Shown here one piece after another: positions 29,111-37,447 of a stretch of 64,000 nt of DNA (within the stretch, counting starts at the first letter, position 1; each line of letters starts with the position of its first letter). Source of the DNA: Pandoraea cepalis. GTDB taxonomy: Bacteria > Pseudomonadota > Gammaproteobacteria > Burkholderiales > Burkholderiaceae. The stretch covers positions 62,001 through 126,000 of the forward strand of contig NZ_CABPSL010000012.1 in the NCBI RefSeq assembly GCF_902459665.1. Direction: 5' to 3'. A program made the position numbers and the translations under genes. The notes under the pieces were generated by a model, which was given only the letters and a program-made list of their open reading frames with translations, searched no databases and had not been told where the DNA came from.

Positions 29111-29542
29111 ATGACCCTGCAAACCGGTCGGGGCGAAACGCCCCAGTCAGGCGCCCGCATCGTAGGCGATTCGCACAAGTTGCCCGAGGGGCCAGGCCCG
29201 TCGGTGATGGCCGCCGACACGCTCGATGCTGAAGACGTTGTGAACCGCGCGGGCGAAAGCCTCGGGAAGGTCAAGCACATCATGCTCGACGTGCAACGCG
29301 GCACAGTCGCCTACGCGGTGCTGTCGTTCGGCGGGTTTCTCGGCATGGGCGACAAGCTGTTTGCCATTCCTTGGCATGCCTTGCAGCTCGACGTCGGAAA
29401 CAAGCGTTTCATTCTGGATATCGACAAGGAAGCGCTCAAGAAGGCGCCAGGCTTCGACAAGGATCATTGGCCAAGCATGGCTGACATGCAATGGGCCGAA
29501 CAGGTGCATACGTATTACACCGTCGACCCCTATTGGCATTAA
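29111..29542 (+). CDS. PRC-barrel domain protein
   Basis: 143 residues. The PRC-barrel lies at about 38-110: TLDAEDVVNRAGESLGKVKHIMLDVQRGTVAYAVLSFGGFLGMGDKLFAIPWHAL spans it, with the characteristic GKVKHIMLD and GDKLFAIPW. No signal peptide. GAAGGAGAAG just before the ATG is a strong ribosome site. Proteins of this type (photosynthetic reaction centre H-subunit and RimM share the fold) are commonly stress-induced in Burkholderiales; the molecular role is unknown. Confidence 0.9.
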   Translation: MTLQTGRGETPQSGARIVGDSHKLPEGPGPSVMAADTLDAEDVVNRAGESLGKVKHIMLDVQRGTVAYAVLSFGGFLGMGDKLFAIPWHALQLDVGNKRFILDIDKEALKKAPGFDKDHWPSMADMQWAEQVHTYYTVDPYWH

Positions 29543-29561
29543 GCTCGGTGAGGTCTTGCTC

Positions 29562-29792
29562 ATGTCGAGTCAATCCGAGATTTGCTGGATGACGAAAGCG
29601 CCACGACGGTACGCACATCTGCCTGAGCCGTACGACCCAGGCAAGCCGCCCGGGACACCGCCGCCGAAAACGCCGCCCGACGAGGACGAGCCGTCGCCGA
29701 CGCCTCCACCCGACAGACCGCTGGATCCCCCGGTTGAGGAGCCGCCGCTGCGGCCGCCGGGCAAATATGTCCGCTTTGGGCGATCCACTTGA
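29562..29792 (+). CDS. Small proline-rich protein
   Basis: 76 residues. After about 20 ordinary residues the chain is mostly Pro/Glu/Asp, with repeats such as PPGTPPPKTPPDEDE and PTPPPDRPLDPPVEEPPLRP, ending YVRFGRST. It is probably extended or disordered, like wall-spanning or SH3-binding linkers. GAGG at 29550-29553 and the position 19 bp after the PRC-barrel stop support translation. No homologous family is recognised. An overlapping antisense frame encodes a Gly-rich mirror and is considered a shadow. Confidence 0.6.
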   Translation: MSSQSEICWMTKAPRRYAHLPEPYDPGKPPGTPPPKTPPDEDEPSPTPPPDRPLDPPVEEPPLRPPGKYVRFGRST

Positions 29793-29857
29793 CGGGCAGC
29801 GGCGGCACACGGAGCGACTCCTGTCCGTCAGGGCCGGATCGCCAACGGAGGAAAGTC

Positions 29858-30100
29858 ATGCCTTATCGTCAGACCGCGGAGCTGCCGGCAAGCGTCAAGG
29901 ATCACTTGCCCGCGCACGCGAAGGAGATTTACCTCAAGGCGTTCAATGCCGCCTGGGAAGAATACCGGGATCCCGGCGAGCGGCGCGGTCATGAATCGCG
30001 TGAAGCAACGGCACACAAAGTGGCTTGGGCCGCAGTGAAGAAGACCTACGAAAAGGACGAAGTATCCGGTCAGTGGCGCGCGAAAACACGTCACCAGTGA
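29858..30100 (+). CDS. ChaB family protein
   Basis: 80 residues matching the ChaB fold: MPYRQTAELPASVKDHLPAHAKEIYLKAFNAAWEEY and the conserved HKVAWAAVKKTYEKD helix. CGGAGGAAAG precedes the ATG. ChaB in E. coli sits beside the cation antiporter ChaA; here there is no ChaA and it belongs to the stress-type cluster of BON and PRC-barrel genes. The function of the family is still unclear. Confidence 0.92.
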   Translation: MPYRQTAELPASVKDHLPAHAKEIYLKAFNAAWEEYRDPGERRGHESREATAHKVAWAAVKKTYEKDEVSGQWRAKTRHQ

Positions 30101-30260
30101 TCGCCTGCTCCGGGCAGCGGCGTCGCGGCGTGCTGTCTGCAGAATTTGTCGCGTTGGCGTAGAATCGGCCTCCTTTATGGGTCGGCGGCGACGCGCGCCA
30201 GGTTGGACATCCACCGCCTGCCGCGCCCGATATCGTTCGCTTGTCGTTGCCGACAACCTC

Positions 30261-30299
30261 GCCAGTCCCGGACTGGCTGTCATGACCCAATCCCAATGA
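30261..30299 (+). promoter_or_regulatory. MFS leader: 17-nt palindrome and 5-codon mini-ORF
   Basis: GCCAGTCCCGGACTGGC (30261-30277) is a perfect odd palindrome. Four bases later ATG ACC CAA TCC CAA TGA (30282-30299) encodes MTQSQ and its stop overlaps the ATG of the MFS gene (ATGA). The MFS start has no Shine-Dalgarno of its own, so it may depend on termination of the mini-ORF. Confidence 0.4.
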
Positions 30300-31510
30300 G
30301 TGCCTCCCAAATCCTGCCCGCCCAGGCGGCCGAAGCGTTGCCTCCGTCGTCCATTCCCGTCTGGCTCTCGTTCGTGGCGCTTGCCATGGGCGGCTTCGGC
30401 ATCGGTACCGGCGAATTCGTCATCATGGGGCTGTTGCCCGACGTCGCCCAAGGCCTGAACATCACCATTCCACAAGCCGGCCATGCGATCAGCACGTATG
30501 CACTGGGCGTCGTGATCGGCGCACCGCTGCTCGCCGTGCTGGGAGTGCGCCTGCCGCGCCGTGCGTTCCTCATCGCGCTCATGGCGATGTTCGCCATCGG
30601 CAATCTGGCCAGCGCTCTCGCGCCGAGTTACCTCGCGCTGATCGTGTTGCGTTTTCTCAGCGGCCTGCCGCACGGCACTTACTTCGGTGTCGCCGCGTTG
30701 GTGGGGGCATCGCTCGTTCCGCCACATCGTCGTGTGCACGCGGTGGGGCAGATCATGCTGGGGCTGACGCTCGCCACGCTCTTTGGTGTGCCCCTGGCCG
30801 CCGGTCTCGGGCAGTGGCTCGGCTGGCGTGCTGCGTTCGTCCTTGTCGGCCTCATCGGCGCGTTGACAGCGGTGATGGTCTGGCGCTGGGTACCGAATGT
30901 GCCGGCCCCTCACGGCGCGAGTCCGATGCGCGAGCTGAGCGCGTTGCGTAACGCCCAGGTGTGGCTCACGTTGGGCATCGGCGCGATCGGCTTCGGGGGC
31001 ATGTTCGCGGTGTTCAGCTACATCAAGCCGACGCTCATGCAAGTCGCCGGCGTTCCGGAAGCGTGGGTGCCGTTCTACCTGGCATTGTTCGGTGTCGGCA
31101 TGGTCGCGGGTACAGTCGTCGGGCCGCGCCTGGTCGCGGCCGCGTCGCTCATGCGCGCCATCGGCGGCACGCTGATCTGGTCGGCGCTTCTCCTGGGTGC
31201 CTTCACCTTCACGGCATCGAGTCCCTGGCTGGCCGGTGTCAACGTGCTCGCCATCGGCACGATCATCATCATCGGCCCGGCGTTGCAGATTCCCCTGATG
31301 GATGTGGCTGGTGAGGCGCAGACACTTGCGGCGGCGCTCAACCATTCGGCGTTCAACATGGCCAACGCCGCCGGTGCATGGCTCGGTGGTGTGGCAATTT
31401 CCGCAGGTTACGGCTGGACGTCGACCGGGTGGGTCGGTGTCCTGCTGTCGTGCGCCGGCATGTTGATGTTCCTCTGGGCGCGCCACGACGCCCGTCGAAA
31501 GGCGCGGTAA
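30296..31510 (+). CDS. MFS exporter, DHA1 (AraJ/YdhP-like)
   Basis: 404 residues with about 12 hydrophobic helices. MGGFGIGTGEFVIMGLLPDVAQGL in TM1 and LSGLPHGTYFGVAALVGASLVP in TM4 are typical of DHA1 sugar/drug efflux proteins of the AraJ/YdhP/PbuE type. It works as a proton-coupled inner-membrane exporter with unknown substrate. The in-frame opening extends upstream to 30146, but that part is not hydrophobic; the ATG at 30296 is preferred and overlaps a mini-ORF stop. It is convergent with hipA, 32 bp apart, without a clear terminator. Confidence 0.9.
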   Translation: MSASQILPAQAAEALPPSSIPVWLSFVALAMGGFGIGTGEFVIMGLLPDVAQGLNITIPQAGHAISTYALGVVIGAPLLAVLGVRLPRRAFLIALMAMFAIGNLASALAPSYLALIVLRFLSGLPHGTYFGVAALVGASLVPPHRRVHAVGQIMLGLTLATLFGVPLAAGLGQWLGWRAAFVLVGLIGALTAVMVWRWVPNVPAPHGASPMRELSALRNAQVWLTLGIGAIGFGGMFAVFSYIKPTLMQVAGVPEAWVPFYLALFGVGMVAGTVVGPRLVAAASLMRAIGGTLIWSALLLGAFTFTASSPWLAGVNVLAIGTIIIIGPALQIPLMDVAGEAQTLAAALNHSAFNMANAAGAWLGGVAISAGYGWTSTGWVGVLLSCAGMLMFLWARHDARRKAR

Positions 31511-31542
31511 GCCGACGGGTGCCCGCTAAGGTCGCTGCGGTC

Positions 31543-32838
31543 TCAGGTCGTGAGCGCCACGCCGCCGTTCAGGCGTTCGAGCACGGTGGCGCGCACGGCG
31601 GCCGGGGCGTCCGCGAGCAGTGCCGGCCATTGGGCCTGAGCGTCTCGGACGGTCTCCCGCGCGATGGCGCTCAGGCGGCTCACGCGAAGCAGCCCAGCGC
31701 CCTTGAGCAGCGCGTCGAGGGCAGCCCAGTCGAATGCCCGCAACGTCTTGTCGATCGCCCGGTTCACGCCGTAATGCGATGCCGGCACGTCGTGAAAAAA
31801 GGCGGCGACGCACACCGGGTCATACACCGGCGCCAACTGCGGCGTATGGGCGTCGGGGTAGATCAATGCCCAGTTCTTGAGGTGGGCGTCGGTATTGCCT
31901 AGCAGGATAAAGGCGATCAGACGACGCAAGAACTCGCGTACGTCGCGCACCGGTTGCGCGGATAGCTGATCCAGCACCCGCAGCATCATCGTGTAGTCGA
32001 TATCGAGCCCGCGCCCGTACTTGCTGCGCGGTGGATATTGCAGCACCTGCGCGAATTCCTCCATATGCACGCGCCGTCCGTCGGGCAGCCGGTCGAAGCG
32101 CGGCACGGCGAGGATATGTTCGAACGGTACCTGCTCGGGCAAGTCGGCATCGCGTCGCGAGATGATTTCGGCTTTCGCGCAATCGAGGCCGAGGGCCTCG
32201 CACAGTCGGTAGCCGGTGAATTCGTTCTCCACGAGATCCGGGTGGCGCGTCGTCGGCAACTTCAGAATGACCGAGCCCGCACGCCCCTGGCGCTTGACGA
32301 CGTAGCGCCGTCCATCGCGAACGGCCGAGAACTTGGTCACCACGCCGGGTAGCGATGCGGCGTCTTCCACCGGCGTATCGACGAAACCGGGTTCCACCAT
32401 CTCGAGACCCAGCGCCGTGTGCCAGCGATGCACGATGTCGGGCACGCCCTCGCGCAAGGGCACGGGCTCGACCTCGAGTGCCCCCATCAGGTCGTGTCCG
32501 GCGGCGGCGAGCAGTTCGAACTCGTCGTCGGGGCTGCAGCGGCGCTCGGCGGCGAGCCGTTCGCGGTTATGGCCCTCGGGCAGCAGGTTCTCGAAATACA
32601 TCGGCCAACGGCCGTCGGTGCGCACGAGACGCGCATCGTGGGGCGACGCGAGAATGGCTCGCGTCGCCGTCTCGTTGGCGCCGCGGTAGGCCAGGGAGAG
32701 CGCCGGCCGCTGGGCGTCGGCGATGTAGTCTTCATCGAACGACATGCGCAGGATGTCACCGTACTGCGACAGATAGCCGATGGGGCGGCGTGTTCCATCG
32801 GGCATGTGCAGGTACGCGCGCAGGTATTTGATGTTCAT
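31543..32838 (-). CDS. hipA: HipA-like serine/threonine kinase toxin
   Basis: 431 residues with the HipA layout: N-terminal subdomain (FENLLPEGHNRERLA, typical of HipA_N), then the kinase core with GRAGSVILKLPTT (nucleotide and Lys region), the catalytic loop GNTDAHLKNWALIY and the metal-binding Asp in LAPVYDPV. All key residues are present, so it should be an active kinase. E. coli HipA phosphorylates glutamyl-tRNA synthetase; the target here is unknown. It lies 26 bp downstream of a HipB-like antitoxin in the usual antitoxin-toxin order. Confidence 0.9.
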   Translation of the reverse strand: MNIKYLRAYLHMPDGTRRPIGYLSQYGDILRMSFDEDYIADAQRPALSLAYRGANETATRAILASPHDARLVRTDGRWPMYFENLLPEGHNRERLAAERRCSPDDEFELLAAAGHDLMGALEVEPVPLREGVPDIVHRWHTALGLEMVEPGFVDTPVEDAASLPGVVTKFSAVRDGRRYVVKRQGRAGSVILKLPTTRHPDLVENEFTGYRLCEALGLDCAKAEIISRRDADLPEQVPFEHILAVPRFDRLPDGRRVHMEEFAQVLQYPPRSKYGRGLDIDYTMMLRVLDQLSAQPVRDVREFLRRLIAFILLGNTDAHLKNWALIYPDAHTPQLAPVYDPVCVAAFFHDVPASHYGVNRAIDKTLRAFDWAALDALLKGAGLLRVSRLSAIARETVRDAQAQWPALLADAPAAVRATVLERLNGGVALTT

Positions 32839-32864
32839 GAGCAGTGGCGTGATCCCATGGCTGG

Positions 32865-33179
32865 TTAGCCGGCAAGCGTCTCGACGATGGAGGGCGGGGC
32901 GGCGATGCCGCTGGGTTGCGCGAGGTATTTGCCGCCGGAGCGAAGAAAGGCCTCGACCTCCTGTCGCAGACCCGCCGGTACCAGCATCGGTTCGAGGCCG
33001 AGGGCGCGCGCGGCCTCGAGCACGGTCGACAGGCGCGGATCGAACGCGCCAGACTCCACTTTTTGTACGGTCATGCGTGACAACCCCGCCTGATCGGCGA
33101 GTTCCGCCTGCGTCAGGCCGGCTGCCTTGCGTGCCGCGATCAGCGGTGCAATGAAGCTCATCATGATGTGCTTTTGCAT
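32865..33179 (-). CDS. hipB: HipB-like XRE antitoxin
   Basis: 104 residues with an XRE helix-turn-helix (AGLTQAELADQAGLSRMTVQKVESGAFDPRLSTVLEAARALGL is its span, about 20-65) and a C-terminal tail that ends in a hydrophobic stretch, as in HipB. It should bind HipA and repress its own operon. The first ATG (33179) is used; an ATG pair at residues 6-7 (MMSFIAPL) is equally plausible, as neither has a clear ribosome site. The AT-rich upstream region contains two inverted repeats that are candidate operators. Confidence 0.87.
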   Translation of the reverse strand: MQKHIMMSFIAPLIAARKAAGLTQAELADQAGLSRMTVQKVESGAFDPRLSTVLEAARALGLEPMLVPAGLRQEVEAFLRSGGKYLAQPSGIAAPPSIVETLAG

Positions 33180-33204
33180 GGAAAAGATGCTTTATCTTAG
33201 CATT

Positions 33205-33261
33205 TTCTCAAGAGAATTTCCATGAAAGCTAATAATGATGATCTTTTATTGTTAAAAGATC
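33205..33261. promoter_or_regulatory. Inverted repeats upstream of hipBA, candidate operators
   Basis: TTCTC-AA-GAGAA (33205-33216) and GATCTTTTA-TTGT-TAAAAGATC (arms 33240-33248 and 33253-33261) lie 26-82 bp upstream of hipB in AT-rich DNA. Paired operators are usual for HipB-type autorepression. The second could also serve as a weak terminator of arfB, which ends at 33275. Confidence 0.42.
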
Positions 33262-33274
33262 GTTATTGTTATCA

Positions 33275-33691
33275 TCAATCCTCGCGACCCGCATGCACCT
33301 TGCCACGCGTTGCCTTGACGCGGGCGCGACCTTGTTTGGCGTCTCGTCGGCGGACTTGACTGCCGAGCGTGGGCCGGGTCGGAACCCGCCGACGCGGCGC
33401 CACGGCGGCCGCATCGACCAGCGCCTGCAGACGCGCAAGGGCATCGGCCCGGTTGAGTTCCTGCGAGCGATGCTGCTGTGCCTTGATGACGATCACGCCG
33501 TCCTGAGTGATGCGCTGGTCGAGCCGGGAGAGCAAACGCGATTTGACATCGTCGGGCAACGACGAACGCATCACGTCGAAGCGCAGATGGATGGCGCTGG
33601 AGACTTTATTGACGTTTTGGCCGCCGGCGCCCTGGGCGCGCATGGCAGTGAGTTCGACGTCTTCGGGAGCAATGAGAATGCGACGGTTCAT
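33275..33691 (-). CDS. arfB: Alternative ribosome-rescue factor ArfB (YaeJ)
   Basis: 138 residues. The GGQ loop is at residues 23-25 in MRAQGAGGQNVNKVSSAIHL, and the protein is of release-factor domain-3 type without the codon-recognition domain. The C-terminus is strongly basic (RRRDAKQGRARVKATRGK), the tail that enters the empty mRNA channel of stalled ribosomes. It hydrolyses peptidyl-tRNA on stalled ribosomes when trans-translation fails. The length is the family norm. It is a single gene upstream of hipBA on the same strand; the neighbourhood with a translation-targeting toxin may be coincidence. Confidence 0.95.
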   Translation of the reverse strand: MNRRILIAPEDVELTAMRAQGAGGQNVNKVSSAIHLRFDVMRSSLPDDVKSRLLSRLDQRITQDGVIVIKAQQHRSQELNRADALARLQALVDAAAVAPRRRVPTRPTLGSQVRRRDAKQGRARVKATRGKVHAGRED

Positions 33692-33809
33692 GGGGCAAGG
33701 ATACCGTTCTCACCGTCTCGCTCACAAGCGCGCCGAACGACGGCGCCGTGCCAAGGTGAGCGTGGGGTGAGCGTGGGGCGAGACTAGGGCAGCGCGCCGG
33801 AGGCGCCGA

Positions 33810-35264
33810 TCAAACGGTGCCTTGACCGGCAGGCTGGAGGTTTCGGCCGTGACCGCGCTTCGATGCCTCCGCGTCTGTATCCCCGCCGGTCGCCGCGTCG
33901 GCGCGCACCGAGAACCCGAACGTATTGAGACCGTTGGCGCTATGGGCCCAGACCGTGCCGCCATGCATGTCGGCAATCGCCTTGACGATGGCCAGCCCCA
34001 GGCCATGATTCTCGCGGCTGTTGGTGCGCGACGCCTCCGCCCGGTAGAAGCGGTCGAACAGGTGCCGCAGCACATCGGGCGAAATCGACGGGCCGGGATT
34101 CACGACATCGATGCACACGGTGCGGGCGTCATCGGCCTGGATACGCAGGTGAACATCGATGTTCGCGCCCGGGGCGCAATGCTCGATGGCGTTCATCACC
34201 AAGTTGGCCAACGCCCGACCGAACAGCGCCTTGTTCACTTGAGCGACGGCGCTCCCTTGCAAGCGGGCCGTGACCTGCGCCTCTTCCAGCAAAATCTCCA
34301 GAAACTCCAGGGTGTGCGCCGCCTCGCTCGCGAGCGACGCCGCGCTCAGCCCCGTGGCCCGTTCGCCCTGATCGGCACGCGAGAGGAACAGCATGTCGTT
34401 GATGATCGTGCGCATGCGCCCCAGCTCTTCCAGATTCGATTGCAGCAACGCTCGCAAATCCTCGACCGGTCGCTCTCGCGTGAGCGCCACTTCCGTCTGC
34501 CCGATCAGAATCGTCACTGGCGTACGCAGTTCATGCGCAACGTCGGCATTGAACGATTCCAGGCGTTCGTACGCGCTATCGAGTCGCGCCAGGGCGCCGT
34601 TGAAAGAATGTGCCAGATCGTCGAGTTCGACGGGCAATGAACGCGTGTCGAGCCGTTGCGAACGGTTGTCAGGGCGGATCTCGGACGCTTCGCGCGTCAG
34701 GCGTGTGAGCGGCGCCAGGCCCAGTCGTGTCGCGCAATAGCTGAGCAGCAGCACGCTCAGGCAGCCTAGCGCGGAGAGCACCGCGAGTCCCAGGCCGAAG
34801 GCGCGCAACGTGCGCTCGTTGCGCGAGTAGCTGGCGGCCACCTGCAGGGTGACGGCCGGACGCGTGCCATAGGGCGGCAGGATCTCGCGCGTGCTCAGCA
34901 TGTCGTCGCCCCCGCCATCGGGGCGTAACCGAACGTAGCCGTTGGCCAGGCGTTTGACGAACATGCCGGTCAAGGGCTTGCCGAACGTGTAATTCGGGTC
35001 GTCGCTCGTCACCGCATAGGTCGTGGCACCGTCGCGCGGCGTCATGTCGCTGAGCTTTTCGCGCACGATCTGCCACTTCTGCGGCGTGGCGCCGTGATAG
35101 ACGATGATGTGGGCGATCTGGGCCCGATCGTCGAGCGATTCGCGCAGATGCCGCTCCAACTGGATGCGCAGCATCAGGAAGAGGCCGGCCCCGACCATGG
35201 CGAACACCGACAGTGCCACGATCGCGAACATGGCGGCGAGGCGGCGGGAGATCGAATGGCTCAC
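33810..35264 (-). CDS. Sensor histidine kinase (heavy-metal/CusS-like)
   Basis: 484 residues: TM1 (about 10-32), a periplasmic loop of about 120 residues, TM2 (about 155-177), HAMP, then the H-box FNADVAHELRTPVT and HATPase motifs VMNAIEHCAPGA (N), FDRFYRAE, NHGLGLAIVKAIADMHGG (G). It resembles IrlS/CusS kinases. It starts at a GTG (no in-frame ATG until residue 12) 32 bp after the response-regulator stop, as the last gene of the RND operon. It should phosphorylate the adjacent regulator in response to a periplasmic signal, perhaps a pump substrate or a metal; the loop shows no obvious His/Cys metal cluster. Confidence 0.92.
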   Translation of the reverse strand: MSHSISRRLAAMFAIVALSVFAMVGAGLFLMLRIQLERHLRESLDDRAQIAHIIVYHGATPQKWQIVREKLSDMTPRDGATTYAVTSDDPNYTFGKPLTGMFVKRLANGYVRLRPDGGGDDMLSTREILPPYGTRPAVTLQVAASYSRNERTLRAFGLGLAVLSALGCLSVLLLSYCATRLGLAPLTRLTREASEIRPDNRSQRLDTRSLPVELDDLAHSFNGALARLDSAYERLESFNADVAHELRTPVTILIGQTEVALTRERPVEDLRALLQSNLEELGRMRTIINDMLFLSRADQGERATGLSAASLASEAAHTLEFLEILLEEAQVTARLQGSAVAQVNKALFGRALANLVMNAIEHCAPGANIDVHLRIQADDARTVCIDVVNPGPSISPDVLRHLFDRFYRAEASRTNSRENHGLGLAIVKAIADMHGGTVWAHSANGLNTFGFSVRADAATGGDTDAEASKRGHGRNLQPAGQGTV

Positions 35265-35296
35265 GATGACAATGACATGGCAACGACGCGCGGCAC

Positions 35297-35971
35297 TCAG
35301 GCCTCGCGGACCTCCAGCACGTAGCCCATGCCACGCACGGTGTGCAGCAACTTGGACTGGAACGGCCCGTCGAGCTTGGCACGCAATCGCTTGATCGCGG
35401 TCTCGACCACGTTCGTGTGGCTGTCGAAATTGACGTCCCAGACGAGTTCGGTGATGGCCGTCTTCGACAGGATGTCGCCTTGCCGGCGCGCGAGCACCGA
35501 CAGCAACTGGAATTCCTTGGCCGTCAGATCGAGCCGCTGGCCATCGCGCGTGGCGCGGCGACCGATCAGGTCGACGTAGAGGTCGCCGACCGAGACCAGC
35601 GTTGATTCCTGCACTCGCGTGCGACGGGCGAGGGCGTGCAGGCGCTCCACCAGCTCGATGAACGAGAAGGGCTTGGTCAGATAGTCGTCCGCACCTTCGC
35701 GAAGGCCGCGCACGCGGTCGTTTACGTGATCGCGGGCCGTGAGCATGATGACGGGCGTGGACTTGCGCTCGCGCAGCGCGCCGAGCACGGCAAAGCCGTC
35801 GCGCTTGGGCAGCATGACGTCGAGCACGATCACGTCGTAGTCGAATTCCAGCGCAAGATGCATGCCTTCCTCGCCATCGAGCGCAATATCGACTACCCAG
35901 CCTTGCTCGGTCAGCCCGGCGCGCAGATAGTCCACGACCTTGTGTTCGTCTTCAACGATCAATACTTTCAT
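35297..35971 (-). CDS. OmpR-family response regulator (CusR/IrlR-like)
   Basis: 224 residues: receiver domain with the acidic pair ED at 7-8, the phospho-acceptor D51 in VLDVMLPKRDG, Thr in MLTARD and Lys in LTKPF, then a winged-helix DNA-binding domain with the recognition region VVETAIKRLRAKLDGPF. It starts 9 bp after the outer-membrane channel gene with GAGGTGG upstream, so it is translated as part of the efflux operon. It is expected to control the operon itself. Confidence 0.94.
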   Translation of the reverse strand: MKVLIVEDEHKVVDYLRAGLTEQGWVVDIALDGEEGMHLALEFDYDVIVLDVMLPKRDGFAVLGALRERKSTPVIMLTARDHVNDRVRGLREGADDYLTKPFSFIELVERLHALARRTRVQESTLVSVGDLYVDLIGRRATRDGQRLDLTAKEFQLLSVLARRQGDILSKTAITELVWDVNFDSHTNVVETAIKRLRAKLDGPFQSKLLHTVRGMGYVLEVREA

Positions 35972-35980
35972 CTCGCCACC

Positions 35981-37447
35981 TCATCTTTGCGCATTATACG
36001 AGTCGGCGCCGGGCTCCGACGGTTGCCAGCCGCCGCCCAGCGCCTTGACCAGCGCCACCGACAGGACCCATTGCTGAGCGCGGATCTGAACATCCTGGCG
36101 CTCGCTCGCCAGGCGCCCCTGCTGCGCCGTGATCACACTCAGATAGGCCGTGAGCCCGCCCGAGTAGCGGTCGTTGGCCAGACTCAGGAGTCGTTGCGCG
36201 TCGACGACGGCCGCGTGCGATTCGCGCGCGGCGGCGTCGAGCACCGACAGGCCGGTCACGCCGTCCTGCACCTGCTGGAACGCGGAGAGCACGGTCTGTC
36301 GGTAATTCGCCTCGACGGCGCGGTATCCCGCGCTCGCAAAGTCCACATTCGCCTGACGCCGACCGCCGTCGAAGACCGCTTGCGTGGCGAGCGTGCCCAG
36401 CGTCCAGAGCAGACTCGGCGCCGAGAGCAGATTGGCGAATTCCGTGCTCTGCCAACCGATGCCTGGGTTGAGCGTGAGGCTGGGGAAGAACGCCGCCTTC
36501 GCCACGCCGATCTGGGCGTTTGCCGCCGCCATGGCGCGCTCGGCCGATGCCACATCCGGGCGACGCTGCAGAATGTCGCTTGGCACCCCGACCGGAATCA
36601 CCGGCAGCGTGGCGGGCAGCGTCCCCGCCGGCACCGAAAACGCCGGGGCGGGCACGCCGACGAGCGCGGCGATCGCATGCTCGTATTGGTCGCGTTGCTG
36701 GTGCAGCAGACGCGCTTGTACCCGCGTGGTGTCGAGTTCCGATTGTTGTTGAAGGACATCCAGACCCGACACGGCGCCAAGATCGTGCTGCGCGCTCACG
36801 TAGTCGAGCGCCTTGCGTTGCAGCGCGACGGATTCGTCGAGCACCTTGATTTCGTCGTCGGCGGCCCGTAGCTGGACGTAGGCGGTGGCCAGCTGTGTCG
36901 TGAGCACCAGACGCGCGTTGGCCAGATCGTCCCCCGCCTGTTCGGCGGAGGCGCGCGCCCCTTCGACCTGACGACGGAGGCGGCCGAACAGATCGGTGTC
37001 GTAGCTCACACCCAGACCCGCCTGCGCATTGTTCTGAACAGTCGACATGCTGGTCGACGTATAGCTCGTGACCGGCCGGTTTGCCGAGACGCGCTGGCGG
37101 GCCAGACCGACCGACGCGTCGACTTCCGGCAGCCGTTGTGCCGAGGTGCCGGAGAGCGTCGCCTGGGCCTGGTCGTAATGCGCCACGGCGGCGGCGAGCG
37201 TCTGGTTCTGCGCGAGCGCCTGCATTTCGAGCGCTTCCAGCACCGGGTCGCGGAAGGCCTTCCACCAATCCGGCTGCAGCGCCGCGTGCGACGGCTGGGC
37301 GAGCTGCCACCCGGTGTCCGTCTTCCAGTCGGGCGGCACCGCGACGTCAGGCCGACGATAATCGGGGCCGACCGCACACCCACCGAGCCATGTGGCGACG
37401 GCGAGCAGCGCCATGCCAGAGCGCGCGCCGCGCATTGGGGCGTTCAC
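35981..37447 (-). CDS. RND efflux outer-membrane lipoprotein channel (NodT family)
   Basis: 488 residues with a lipoprotein signal (lipobox LGGC in VATWLGGCAVGPDYRRP) and two OEP repeats of the TolC fold: DNFQTL-type helices are visible as LEALEMQALAQNQTLAAAVA and repeated in the second half. It is the outer-membrane exit duct of the pump encoded by the two upstream genes. Its GTG start overlaps the stop of the adaptor gene (GTGA), suggesting translational coupling; an internal ATG at 37435 is the alternative. Confidence 0.93.
   Translation of the reverse strand: MNAPMRGARSGMALLAVATWLGGCAVGPDYRRPDVAVPPDWKTDTGWQLAQPSHAALQPDWWKAFRDPVLEALEMQALAQNQTLAAAVAHYDQAQATLSGTSAQRLPEVDASVGLARQRVSANRPVTSYTSTSMSTVQNNAQAGLGVSYDTDLFGRLRRQVEGARASAEQAGDDLANARLVLTTQLATAYVQLRAADDEIKVLDESVALQRKALDYVSAQHDLGAVSGLDVLQQQSELDTTRVQARLLHQQRDQYEHAIAALVGVPAPAFSVPAGTLPATLPVIPVGVPSDILQRRPDVASAERAMAAANAQIGVAKAAFFPSLTLNPGIGWQSTEFANLLSAPSLLWTLGTLATQAVFDGGRRQANVDFASAGYRAVEANYRQTVLSAFQQVQDGVTGLSVLDAAARESHAAVVDAQRLLSLANDRYSGGLTAYLSVITAQQGRLASERQDVQIRAQQWVLSVALVKALGGGWQPSEPGADSYNAQR

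Noticed and set aside
29570-29788. Gly/Ser-rich antisense frame opposite the proline-rich gene
   Set aside because: It is the mirror of proline codons; the plus-strand frame has a ribosome site and operon-like position.
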